Part shown: positions 48,565 through 60,734 of the stretch, in pieces
Position numbering within the stretch: position 1 is the stretch's first letter
Layout of the letters: every line of letters starts with the position of its first letter
NCBI GenBank assembly: GCA_021613535.1
Contig: CP075492.1
Coordinates: 6,634,001-6,698,000, forward strand
DNA length: 64,000 bases
Source of the DNA: Adineta vaga
Lineage: Eukaryota; Rotifera
Direction: 5' to 3'
Program-made: the position numbers and the translations under genes
The notes under the pieces: generated by a model
The model's database searches: none
Told to the model about the DNA's origin: nothing
The model's input: only the letters and a program-made list of their open reading frames with translations

Positions 48565-51204
48565 ATGGATTATAGTTGTCCGACAAATTACGCTTATCTT
48601 ACATGTTGTTTAATTATTGCTGCTAATATAGTTTATTTCGTATTGCTCTTAAGTAAACTATATATTCAATATCGACGACGATTATCGAAATCAAATAAAA
48701 AAATGACAGATAAATCAAATGAAACTTCATCACGAATTACAACAACAACAGCAACAACAACATCATCGATCAAAACCGGTGTAGAACGTCTTGCTCAACT
48801 CTATCCACATGTTGGTGAAGATACACCATTACCATCAAAATGGAATTCCAAAGAAAAAGCATCCACATTAGTTTTACAACAAAATAATCTTATTGTTACA
48901 TATAAAGGTAAAAATGTTCTTAACAAAAAATAAATATCAATTCATCGTGTCATTTTTAAATATAGGACCAGGAAAGTCACATAAAGATGCAGCTAGTGTT
49001 CGTGCTGATCATCCAATTCCACCAATGACTGGAATTTATTACTATGAAGTGAAAATTCTTAGCAAAGGTCGAGATGGGTACGTTAGAATCGATCATTTAT
49101 ATTGACTATATTTTTGTAATTATTAGATACATGGGTATTGGTCTTTCAACAAGTGATGTGAATCTCAATCGTTTACCAGGATGGGATAAAGGTTCTTATG
49201 GTTATCACGGTGATGATGGTCATTCATTTTGTTCATCCGGTACTGGTATCGCTTATGGTCCTACATTTACTACCGGCGATTATGTTGGTTGCTGTGTAAA
49301 TTTTCTTGACAATTCCTGTTTTTATACTTGTAATGGTTATAATATCGGTAAATTCTAATATTTACATTCGATAAAAAAAAGCACTAACTTTTTATATTTA
49401 TATTATCTTCTAGGTACTTCTTTCAAAGATATTCCGGTAATAATTATTCTTATTTTTTTTTAAATTAAATATTTCCGTTGTATTTCAGTCAGAGATCTAT
49501 CCAACCGTTGGTTTACAAACACCACTGGAAGCGATCGAAGCAAATTTCGGTCTCAGTCCATTTAAATTTGATATTGAAAAATACATGGATGTAAGAAGAC
49601 AATGCATTTCAATATAAATATATTTTGAATTTTTCAAAATCTAATAGGAATATCGAGAAAAAACTCGTCGAGGAATACTCGAATGTACATTAAAAGAAGA
49701 TGAACTATTACATCAAACTCAATTACGTCGTATTGTTTCGACTTATCTTGTTCATTATGGATATTGTGCAACAGCTGAACAATTTAATAAAAATGCTGAA
49801 AGTGTTTATGCTGATGAACTTAATTCCATGCGCAATAGACAATGTAAATATTAAAAAATTCAAAGAAAATAGATTCAAAATCGTTGCTTTCTATTTATCT
49901 GTTTGTTTAGTAATTCAACATTTAATTCTTGAAGGTCATACAACGGATGCAATTGAAAAAACAAAAGAACTTTTCCCGACTTTACTCAATAATAAAAATC
50001 TTCTATTCATACTTAAAGTTCGCCAGTTTATTGAAATGGTAAATGGAACAGAAAGTGAAATTCCCTCATCATCTCTCTCTTCCCAATCAATCAAATCTTT
50101 ATCAACCAATCGTTCATCTTTGAATCAAAATTCCTCATCATCACCTGTGATCAAATCGACTACATCTTCTCGTTCACGTTCGAATAGTCCATATACATCT
50201 CGAACGACTACTGCAGGGTCACAACAACAACGCAATGGAAGAAACAATTCTTCCTCACGTCGATCAAGTGCAAATAATAATGAATTACCTCAAGGTAATA
50301 TGATCTGATCAGTATTATCATAGATTTCATTATGAAATTTTATTTTAGAAAATAATTCCTCATCAAATAATGCAGTTGCTAATCTTATGGATATTGATGA
50401 TGATCTGTATGGTAATACTTCAACAACAACAACAACAACAACAACAACGATAGCAACAAATGGTTTCAACAATTATGGAACAGTATCACATTCAACAAAT
50501 ACAAATCAAATATCCAATGGTCATTCACTAATTGACGATGATGATAATAATAATAATAATATAATTTTGGATAAAAATACTAACAGTAATGGATGTTCAA
50601 TGAAAACACATGATGGTATGGAACATGATGGGAATGGTGAATTATCACATGCAATGGATATGGAAACAACATTAATCGATGGACAAAAGGAAGATGAACA
50701 GCTTCTTCTTCTTAAAATACTTCAATTTGGCAGAGAATTACATGCACTTAAACAACAATTAAATAATGAATATGGAGAAAATGCACAAAATGATAAAATT
50801 TTACAGGTATAATAGAATATTCTTTCGAATTTTGTATTTGAAATTTAATAAAGTAATTATAAAATTAATGACTATGTTTATCAATTTTATATTTTAGGAT
50901 GCATTCAGTTTATTAGCATATCCAGATCCTAAAAAATCACCACTTGCTCATCTATTAGAACCATCACAACGTGAATCTGTTTCCAGTGTACTTAACAGTG
51001 CTATACTTGGTAAATAAAAATCTTTCTCAATTCTTTTTCATTTTATGTACAAATCAAATCTTTTATTTTATAGAAGCACATGATATGCCAAGGCATCCGG
51101 CACTTGAAGTTCTTGTTGGTTATTTAAGTGAATGTGACAAACTCATGCATAAGAACAATGTTCCGGATTGTGCTTACATTGAATTGAACAAATATTTATC
51201 ATAA
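48565..51204 (+). CDS. RANBP9/RANBP10 homologue with a predicted N-terminal membrane segment
   Basis: Ten exons close in frame at 693 aa: 48565-48907, 48966-49077, 49127-49347, 49414-49436, 49489-49590, 49648-49843, 49911-50294, 50349-50806, 50898-51009, 51074-51204. The SPRY domain is highly conserved ([33 protein letters not shown]). LisH ([16 protein letters not shown]), CTLH ([15 protein letters not shown]) and CRA ([34 protein letters not shown]) follow. The protein is a scaffold subunit of the CTLH/GID E3 ligase. Unlike vertebrate RANBP9, residues about 10-33 form a hydrophobic segment followed by [10 protein letters not shown], in the same exon as the SPRY start. Starting at Met47 would remove it. 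A 23-bp microexon lies in the SPRY region. Poly-Thr and poly-Asn runs interrupt the region before CRA. Confidence 0.94.
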
Positions 51205-52966
51205 ATTCAAAGAAAATATCTATGTATAAAACACTGTCAAATTTCTTTCTTTTTATTACTGTTTCTGAACACACATATGTATTAGCAGCATTTCTTTATT
51301 ACAGGTTTTTATCTTCGTGTTAGTTTTTTTTCTCTTTCTCCTGTTTCATTATGAACGAACACCAAGAAAAACAGGCTACTATCAGACATTGAAATCTATG
51401 TGTGTTTGTGTGTGTACAGTTTTTCTCTTTCCTTATCTCTCTCTCTCTCTCTCTGTTTTGATCGAAAACATCAGAAGCAACTCTCTTTTTTTCCTCTTTT
51501 CTTTCTCATATTTCTGTATCATATAAACACCTGTAATTGCAAAATCCTCATATACTCCTTTCTGGCTGCTCTACTATATGTTCTTGCGACATTTTTTTTC
51601 TTGTTTTCGTTTTTTTTATAACAGACAGTCACTAATGTGAACAGGTCACTTCCAAGTGTCTGTTATTAATGGCTGAAATAAAACTTTTGTTCCATGATTA
51701 ATCGTGACAACATAGCGGAAGGATCATAGATTTTATTCTTCGACTAAATTTATTAAAAAAATATCATACTATGATTCACACAATATTCAAAAGATAAGGA
51801 AGTAGACAGACATGAGATGTACCACTTCTTATTTTTACATATATTTAGAAATTATAGTATTTGTCGCCAAGATCGTTGATCAGTTTGATTATTGAGTACA
51901 ACAATTATCTGATCAATGCGTAACATGGAATAGCAAGATATATAAGAAAAAGAAAAGATTCTTCTGAAGAATTCTGAAAATTAAACAGCTACGATATACA
52001 TGTGCATTCTATATTCATGTGATCATGACATGAATACGGATCGGATACACATGGATATCTATGTATGTGTTCTCAGATATACAGTATGTTTTACTAAGTT
52101 TTCTTTTATTGATTCAATGAACATAACTAACTTGAATGCAATACAACAGACCAAAATCAACATTTCTGATTAAAATAAAAAGACAGTTCTTTGTATATAG
52201 ATTTAGTTGATTTTCCTGACATATCACGATATGATGAATTCTAACCAAACACATGTTGAGTCAATTTAGCTTGAAAATATGCAGATATGTTCTATCAAAT
52301 TATTGTTTGAACATAGACTAAAATCAGCTGAACAATATATATATATATGTTGATTTCGAACAAAAGAAAACTATTGTAATGAATTTATTTCATATTTCAT
52401 TATAAATAAGATGTCAAAAACTTCTATCATTAGTTTTATTTTGTACGAAAATTAGTTTGTAAATGGATATGCACGCTCATACTTCAAAAACGAAATTCTT
52501 ATTTGTTCATCGAATGCTTTTACATGATCATGTTTTATACGATTTTATTTTACGATCTAAAACGATATAAGAAAGCAATGTATGATTCATTTTCTTTCGA
52601 TTCTTTCTGAAAGCTCTTTGTGTATACTTTTTGTTTATTAATATTTCAATAAGATGGAATCTTTACGAAAACATCACTTCCTTTTCGTCTTCTATTGGAA
52701 TCAAACCAACATCGAGATTACGAAGACGTTGATTCTTACTTTTCTCTTCTCTTCTGTTTTTTAATAAAAACTTTCTCATATTTTAGTCTATGATTTATCA
52801 ATATAATCTAGTAGAAGACATAGTAAGTTGCTTAAATTATTACGTAGTAATTAAATCAACAATTACTAATTCCCATTCCTTTTATTTTTTTTCTCAAAAA
52901 AAACACTCCTTATTTAAAATAAAGATAAAAACCCATCGATTAAATACATTAAAAAAAAAGAAGAGA
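51205..52966. other. 1.8-kb spacer between convergent RANBP9/10 and ACTR10
   Basis: It has a TG run near 51401 and a (CT)n run at about 51437-51455, then AT-rich DNA with no supported gene. Confidence 0.45.
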
Positions 52967-54590
52967 TTATGCTGCTTGTTCGCCTGTAAACCAGTCGGGT
53001 ACTATTCCATTCTCTAGATATTTTTCACGAAGAATGGATTGAGATTCGATTGTATCCAAAGCACCGATAATTGAACCTAAATAAATGGACTCAATGATCC
53101 CAAATTCACACATATAGCAAGAAAAAATAACATACCTCCTAACCATGCTGTATAATTCAATTGCGATGGTGGAGAATGAAAATGAAATTCTCTTATTGCT
53201 AATTTATTTACATAGGTTGAAATATTAACTAGATAGTTTAATTCTGCATTAAGTCGATGTAAAAATCCAGGCATCATTGCTGTACCACCAATGACAAGAA
53301 TATTATCAGCAAATTGTCGACGAAGATCAAGAGAAGCCTAGCATGAAACAAATAAGATTGTTTTTTTTATCAGTGATAGTATTGTTCGAATTCTCACCTG
53401 GAGTAATGCATCGAGAATTAATGTAGCAACAGATTTACCGTCGATATCTTGTTCAAAAAGAACTTCACAAGCGAATTCTCTGTAATCAATTTTATATGTT
53501 TTCATTGATTAAGAAAGAGATTCTCAGTACCTGACAATGCCTGGAATATGAATGAGTGTTTCTGGACCTAATGGATATTCAATTGATGCAGCTTCTTTAA
53601 ATGTTCCATCAGAATTTGATTTGGAATAACTCTGTGCACGAGTAAATGGCGAAATAAAACAACAACGAACTAAAAGAGAAAACTTATAGAGTTTATTCCT
53701 TATAATACGTGATTATACCTTTGATATCTTCAAGAATATCTTCTGAAAGTTTTATATTAGCTTCCGTAAAGGTCTGTCGTCGTCCTTGATGTGTCACAGA
53801 ACCATGTTGTCCAAGAAGTGATTCGATTTGTCTGGAGGAAAATCATTTAATTATGATACGTTGCATCAATGCTTACTTATGAATCGCTTGACCAGCACAG
53901 GATAGACTATCAAATTGAACTGCTAATGGTACACCTTCAGCCACAGGCATGATTTGAGCTTCTTTATAACCAATATCAAGCACTAAAGCAGTACTTCGAC
54001 CTAATGTATACGTTGCGCCTAGATGTAAGGGAACAAATGCAAGAGATGATGCCTATAAAATAGAACAGTTTGTGACACTATCAACTTTCAATTGTTCGAA
54101 CAAACTTCAAATTGTTTTAATAATATATCTGCGAGTAAATGTCGGGTACGTGTGGGCGTAATTACTGATTCAACAATCACTACACGTCGTTCACGACAGT
54201 TGGCAATATTGTATCTAAACAGGATGATGATAAAACTTAGTGTTACAGTTAAGAAGCGACCTACTTATAATAGACTAAACGAATGAATTCCGTGAGACGA
54301 TCACGTAAACTAGCTAAATCTAAGTTCTCTTCAAAAACATGTTGTTCCTAAACAAAAGAAGATAATTATGATAGACTTTAAGAAAAATGTATCATTACCT
54401 TTCCTCGAATTGTAATCGTAGTTGGAACAATATGACGCGGTGAAGAATTTCCAGCAAAACCACATCTAAATTAATATTTGTCATATTTAATCAAAAACTA
54501 TTGATTCACTCACTTTGTATATGCATGTCCAATATCAATAACCACGGCTGTTTTTTCACTCGCAGCCAAACTGTCAATGAATGATGTCAT
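52967..54590 (-). CDS. ACTR10: Actin-related protein 10 (dynactin pointed-end subunit Arp11)
   Basis: A multi-exon minus-strand gene runs from the ATG at 54590 to the TAA at 52967; the first exon is 54590-54514. The start SEKTAVVIDIGHAYTK then CGFAGNSSPRHIVP is the actin phosphate-1 region in ACTR10 form. Further blocks are RERRVVIVESV, LALVLDIGYKEA-like, PVAEGVPL, MMPGFLHRLNAELNYLV, AWLGGSIIGALD and the end GIVPDWF, all characteristic of ACTR10. The protein caps the pointed end of the dynactin Arp1 filament and links dynactin to dynein cargo. It shares a 150-bp divergent promoter with the gene at 54.7 kb. Confidence 0.92.
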
Positions 54591-54739
54591 TTATAAAATC
54601 TAGAATAATAATAATTATTTTTATTTCAACTAGAGTCTTAATAATCTACGTCCGTTGCACTAATAGATAAAAAGCAGGAAGTTATCAGAAGAAAAAAGTG
54701 TATATATTCACTACGTAGTTAAGTTGCACTTCAGAAATA
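54591..54739. promoter_or_regulatory. 149-bp bidirectional promoter (ACTR10 and orphan coiled-coil gene)
   Basis: The two start codons lie 149 bases apart on opposite strands, so transcription signals must be shared or overlapping. A cttcag acceptor-like site ends at 54734, five bases before the plus-strand ATG. Confidence 0.5.
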
Positions 54740-55411
54740 ATGGCAAGAAACGAAGAAACAAAATTAAAAGATAATATGAGTACTCATCGTCGATTAAATA
54801 TTCAACATAAGATGGAAGAAAACAATCTTAAACAAGATCATTTATTAACTTTAAAATCCTACCAATATCGAGAAGGGATGTTTCATCAAAGGATTGATCA
54901 GCTGAAGAAGAACATCGAACGTATTCAACCTCATGTCGATAATGATATGAATGATCAACAAAAATTAAGAATACCAAATAATTTCGCACATATAAAAACG
55001 CAATTTCATCTTTTAAATATCTCAACTCAAACGCAAAAACGTCTGCTATGCCAAGTACCTGAATATAATAAGCCAAAAAAACAAAAAACGAATCATTTTC
55101 CATTGATTCCTCATCGAAGTCATACCAATGAAATCGACAAATGTTTGCAACGTCTGTCTTTCTTTCGAACACGTGCTCCAATTATCTATTCGTGTCAATC
55201 GAATTCAAATGATGAAAAAGTATTTCAAACATTTCTCAAGCAACAAATAGTGAATGAGCATAAAAATCAAAGAAACCATAATGAACGAAAAGCGATTCTT
55301 CTCAAAGAATTTGATCAACTTAAACATACCATCGACGACCCTCATTCTACTTCATCTGCATTAGCTGCTCTCTCTCGAGCACTTCTCGATTTAGAGTTTG
55401 GAACGAAATAA
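54740..55411 (+). CDS. Orphan basic coiled-coil protein
   Basis: A single-exon 223-codon frame with strong codon bias starts at aataATGG. The product is rich in Lys, Gln, His and Asn. A helical N-terminal half (residues about 15-70, KMEENNLKQDHLLTLKSYQY) and a C-terminal helix (about 165-223, ending LAALSRALLDLEFGTK) flank a basic, proline-containing middle. There is no signal peptide, membrane segment or recognised domain. Divergent expression with ACTR10 and the neighbouring microtubule genes hint at a cytoskeletal or ciliary role, but nothing in the sequence proves it. It converges with RPL23. Confidence 0.65.
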   Translation: MARNEETKLKDNMSTHRRLNIQHKMEENNLKQDHLLTLKSYQYREGMFHQRIDQLKKNIERIQPHVDNDMNDQQKLRIPNNFAHIKTQFHLLNISTQTQKRLLCQVPEYNKPKKQKTNHFPLIPHRSHTNEIDKCLQRLSFFRTRAPIIYSCQSNSNDEKVFQTFLKQQIVNEHKNQRNHNERKAILLKEFDQLKHTIDDPHSTSSALAALSRALLDLEFGTK

Positions 55412-55589
55412 AAAGGAAAGACACTGATTTTTTTTGTTCCGCAAAACACGCTTGTATTTTTTCGATAAGATCTTATTAATCAAAATAACAAACAAATAAT
55501 ATTTAATTGTTATCTTCTTGTTTTTTCGTAATGTTCTGGTTGTTGTTGTTTTGATTACTGTGGTGATGATTGAAATATTTGATCGATTT

Positions 55590-56093
55590 CTAAGCCACTG
55601 ATTGAGCATTAGCAGCGATACGTGGCCATAAATCGGCACATTCTTTTGCTACTGGTCCGGTAATGGCTGAACCTTTCAATTCACCTTTGTTATTGACAAT
55701 AACGCCGGCATTATCTTCGAAGTAGATAAAGGTACCATCTTTTCGGCGAAATGGTTTACGTTGTCGAATAACGACGGCAGGCATGACTTTTTTACGTAAA
55801 TCTGGTTTGCCCTTTTTAATCGTTGCTAAGAAAAAAGAAAACCATATAGAATCGTCAAAATGATATTCAAAAAAAGTAATGAATTCGATCTAGGAATACT
55901 TACAAATGATCATATCGCCAACACAAGCAGCTGGTAATCGATTGAGTCGTGAACCGAAACCTTTAACTGAAATGACGAATAAGTTTTTTGCACCTGTATT
56001 ATCAGCACAATTGATAACTGCACCGACTGGTAAACCAAGTGAGATACGGAATTTACCACCTCCGACACCACCACGACCTCTTTTAGCCGACAT
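55590..56093 (-). CDS. RPL23: 60S ribosomal protein L23 (uL14)
   Basis: Two exons (56093-55904, 55825-55590) give 141 aa, against 140 in human. The N-terminus [20 protein letters not shown] and the blocks [40 protein letters not shown] and [17 protein letters not shown] are uL14 signatures. The protein sits at the 60S interface near the factor-binding site and inter-subunit bridges. A ttctag acceptor lies 22 bases before the ATG, implying a 5'UTR intron or trans-splicing. Confidence 0.97.
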
Positions 56094-56514
56094 GATGTTT
56101 GCTCAATATAGAAATCTAGAAATATGAACATTGATATTAAAACAAAACGAACATAAGATTGAAAATATTTCTTGTGTATATATCTACACGGACATACAAG
56201 GCAAAAACAAATAAAATGTATATACATGAACAAAACAACAATTGTTTTGTTTTGTTTATAACAACAAGAAAAAAAAGACAAGAATATCCAGTAGAGATTT
56301 TAACAAGACTGATTGTTATTAACAGTACCGAAGATGAAAGCGATAACAACAAAATAAAAAGATGACGAAGACAATCAATCGATACACACAATAAGAGTAT
56401 CACACAGATTTTGTTTCGATATCAATAATTATAGTTTTGTGAATCCATTTCAACATTCATGATGATGATAATAAGAATAAGAATAGATTTGGAAATAAAA
56501 GAATTTTAAGAGAT
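56094..56514. other. Spacer upstream of RPL23
   Basis: About 420 AT-rich bases between RPL23 and the end of the BAH gene; it should contain the RPL23 promoter. No gene seen. Confidence 0.4.
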
Positions 56515-59500
56515 TCACATATTTGAAGTCGTAGTAATAGCATTTATTGTATTTGGATTTGTTAAACTTGGATTTTTTGAAATACGTTTCATGCGATAAT
56601 CATAAACATAACGACAAAAAAATATGTTTTGATTACCGACTGTTTTGGCCGGTAAAGGACGATGATGAACAGATGAAGTGTTTCTATTTAATAATAATTT
56701 CAATTGTCCAACACTTTCAGAATGTTCAAACAGATTCGGTGATGTTTCACGAACACAATAACTATATAACAGCGAGAAAGTTCTATTTGTAATCGAATCT
56801 TGCAAGAATACTTACCGATTATATTCATTTAAATTTAATACATAACATTTATCTTCAATGCATGCAACATTAACACAATCCCAATATTTCGATGCTAATA
56901 GTTCATTCGGTAAGAATCGTTCTTTAACACGCATTGAAAGTTCTGTATGTTCCGGATGATAATACCAAATCAATGACATTTGAATTTCACCTATTGAGAA
57001 TATCAAAATGTAAAAATCCATAAATGAAATGGGACAAATATGAATTACCCGATGTTGGTTCTTCCCAAAACCATTTCACTTTTGCTAAATATGGTGTAGC
57101 ACCATTACGTTTTTCACTATCAGGACGTAGGATAACGCAATCATTCGATTTAATCACATCTTTTTCTTTTATATGTCGAATTGATGAATAACATTCACGA
57201 AAGACTGGTGGTTTATCAGCCTGAAACGGAAAATGATGTTAAACTAAAGATAAGAAGACGAAATCAAAATCGAACTTACATGAATAGACACGAGTTGCTG
57301 TGAAGCTTTTCCAGATAAAATCCAATAATGTGAAATTTTCGTTTTCTTTCTTTTATTTGTCAATGATGATGTGATTGAAGTTGGTGAATATGATCGTTTT
57401 CGATTTATAGAGGATTTTGATCGTATTGGAATACATGAAGCTGAATTAGTACGTTTTCCGCGTAAACTCTGACGTGTAGGTAAAACAATAGTAGTAGAAT
57501 TGATTACTGCAGCTGACACACTTCGCCGTTTGGGTGAATGTCGAAGAACTTTCTGATCGTTAACAGATGAACGATTTGAAGTTAACGGAATAATATTTAT
57601 TTGATGATGATCTAATGCTTTTCTTGGCGATGTTATTTGAGTATTAACTGTACCGGAATTTTTATCATTGGTTGCTATATTAGATGTACTAAGATAAAAA
57701 ATGAAATCATGATCGTGTAGTCATACAATTTATGATATATTTTCTTTTTACTTGAATACTTTTGTTCCACCATTAACACGTCTTTTCACCGGTGAAGATT
57801 TTCTTCGGGTCGTTTTTCTTATTGTTCCATTTTCTTGATTAACATTCGATTTATTATTATTATTATTGATTGATAGATTTAATATATGATTATCTGTTGT
57901 TGCTAAAGTTTGTTGTTCTCTATGTACATCATTATTTACACTTAACGGTACAATTGTTTTCGTTTCAACAAATTGTTCTTTAAGATTAATTAAAGAACAA
58001 GATGGTTTATCGGATGATATCGGTATGGTTGTCGTTTTTGTACAATTTGAGGGGTTAAGTGGAGATGATAACTTCGGATTATGTATATGATGATGATGAT
58101 GTGTATGTAAATGAAACGTCAATGCTTCTTTTTTCGTTGTGGATAGTATGTCTGAATTTGGTTTACGACTCGGAATAATCGGTTTTGGGTTAGTATTAGA
58201 TGCCACCGGTTTTTTTGTTGATAATTTATTTGATGATGGTTGAAGTAATGAAGCTGATGACTGATATGACCAAGCTAAAAACAAAGAACACGAATGAAAA
58301 ATATGTCTAACTAGAGCAATTAATCGATATTCTCTTGAAATTATATAATAACAATTTAAGAAATAATCAATACGCAGAACACGCGAAAAAGCAAATAGGA
58401 AAAGTGTTGCAAGACTGTATGCGTGCGTAAATTTGTTCAAAGATCTACGTACCGGTAAATGTTTTTAATCGAAGTAAAAATATTCTTTTCTATCTACAAA
58501 AATTGAATAAGATAGTAATGAAAAAAGAGGATGTATATGAAAATTGAATATGCTATTTTCTTTTCAGGATTATTATATCACAGAAATAACAAAATAAAAT
58601 ATAAAATCTTTGTTTTCTTGATCATAAATCGAATTACTATTATCCAAAACTCAACTTGTTCTTATGTGATACAAAAAAAATGGCATTCCAATAAATATAA
58701 ATATTCACACAGATTTGGACAATTATCATACGCCAGTTATTGATTTGGTTGCTTACCCGGATATTGCCAACAAGGCAAAAGAGGATAGAATGAACGTAAA
58801 TCGAGAGCATAACCAGCTGAAGGAAAAAGAAAAGAAGGAGGTTGTGCAACATGATTTGTTATTGATTCTGCTGGAAGAATTGAATCAGTCATTGATGAAG
58901 CTAAAGTAAAGGAGATAATGAAATTTTTTTGTTGAAGAGAAACGAATATGATCATACTTGATATTTCTTTTGCATTTCCATGTGCTTTAGGAGATTGACT
59001 ATTTGTTGTATCATCAATGGATTCTATAGGAATTTCATGTGGCGATAATCGACCACATAAAGCTAATTCTTGTGTCCATTTAATCAAATTCTCATGTTTT
59101 ATTGTATGATATGAAGGTAATGCTTCATTTAAACGATCATGTTCTGCTAGAGTAGCTTCTGTTAACGATGCATATTTTATATTTACTGAAGATTCTTGAT
59201 TCGTTGATTTTATTGTTATCGCATGTGATGATTGAGTATGATCACTTTGATGCGAGACATTTGTTATCGATGGTACTGGAATAGAAAGTGATGGAACAAG
59301 TGGAATGTTAAATTTAAACGATTCAACAGTAGACTGTTGTTGTTGTTGTTCAGTTAGAGTATCATTTCTATTGTTAAGTCCACTTCTTGTACGTTGTCGC
59401 CGAATGATTGTTGTTGATTGTTTTTTAGTAATTGTATAATTACAACGGCTACGTTCAATTTCATTCTGTTGCATAATCATTGCTGATGCACGAGAACTGG

Positions 59501-59934
59501 CTTCTCGCCGGGTTCGTGTATGAAGATCTGTTTGTGCATGTTTTGTATCCGATTTTGACGAGACATTCGAAATTTTACGTTTTCGATCGGATGATGTTGT
59601 CTAAAGAAGAAGAGGAAATAGAATACTGAGAAACAGATTTATTCAAATGATTTCTTACATTTTTCGGAGAAGATTTTTTCGAGCTTGTTGCTTTTCTAGA
59701 TGGCGAAAGAATACTTGTACAATAATGAACTAAAGCTGCTGCAGTTAAACTTGAAAGACGTTTTTGTCTCGGCTGAGTAAGACTTGTAGAAGTGGATTCA
59801 ATATGACGCTTAGTTGGTGAACTTTTCTTTATGGACGTTTTTTTCGTTCGAGTTGAAAGAGATTTTTTCTTTGATTTCGATGGAGATATTGTTGGTGCAG
59901 CAATTACTTTTCCAGAGCGTGTACGTTGAGACAT
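56515..59934 (-). CDS. BAHD1/winged-eye-like BAH domain chromatin protein
   Basis: The ATG at 59934 (SQRTRSGKVIAAPTIS) opens a basic, Ser/Thr-rich N-terminus. Exons include 59934-59659, about 59600-58958, 58909-58755, 58275-57752 and 57687-57283, then the BAH exons down to 56515; total is roughly 900 aa. The C-terminal BAH domain is clear: VIKSNDCVILRPDSEKR, PYLAKVKWFWEEP, MSLIWYYHPEHTE, FLPNELLASKYWD, VACIEDKCYVLNLNEYNR and FFCRYVYDYRMKRISKNP. These blocks follow the BAH of vertebrate BAHD1 (heterochromatin silencing, H3K27me3 binding) down to the last strand, and are shared by BAHCC1 and fly winged eye. Low-complexity His and Asn runs occur. Exon ends in the N-terminal half are approximate. 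Confidence 0.82.
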
Positions 59935-60734
59935 GTTGACAAGAGAAATGCTCACGTTTGAATTGTCTATGAATATGTACAATATTAGAGGATATTAGAT
60001 ATCCAAAATTTAGTAATGAAAATAGAATAAATAACAACGAAATATTACCATTGGACTCTCTTATGTGTCTTGAGGGTGTTTTATTGTTAAATATACATTA
60101 TTGAAGTAGACAATGAAACTATTTTTCTTAGTCATTTTTAAGAATTTTATTAATAATAATGATAATTTATTTGAAAATTTTCGTTAAGGAAATTATTGAT
60201 CGATGAATAGATGTCGCTACACATCGTGCATGGGCCACATGACTTGGGAATATTAACAGACAAAAAAAGGAATTATCATTCAGTATATTTCACATGTAAC
60301 AAACTGACAAGCGAAAGTTTAAGATGAAATATATCAGGAATACCATAAAACCAATGAATGCGATTCATATTACTGTAATTGTTATCAATTCAAAGAAGAT
60401 TATTTTTAAGAATATGGTTCAATCAGAAGAATGTCTTTTCTTCGATGAATTCTTTTTGATGATCACTTTATGTACATATGCTTTGTGTATTCATCTTCCC
60501 TTAAATAATGATGTATATCTTAATGATCTTTACATTTTCGAAACATAAGAACAAAATGTGTGAATTTTCCATTCTTTTCCTTTCCTTCTGTTTGATATAG
60601 ATCATTTCTCAGTTCATCAATCATAATTAGAAAATGGTAGCTATTCATCAATTATCAATGACAGACAAACAAAAATCATACAGATACACAATGCTTTATT
60701 AAGAGAGAAAAAAAACAAATCCTTTTTGAATAAT
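59935..60734. other. Spacer between the Rel-like gene and the BAH gene
   Basis: About 800 AT-rich bases; both flanking genes are on the minus strand. A 74-codon plus-strand frame at 60324-60548 has no support. Confidence 0.45.

Noticed and set aside
55906-56281. Plus- and minus-frame ORFs overlapping the RPL23 first exon
   Set aside because: They overlap the highly conserved RPL23 exon in other frames and have no support of their own.
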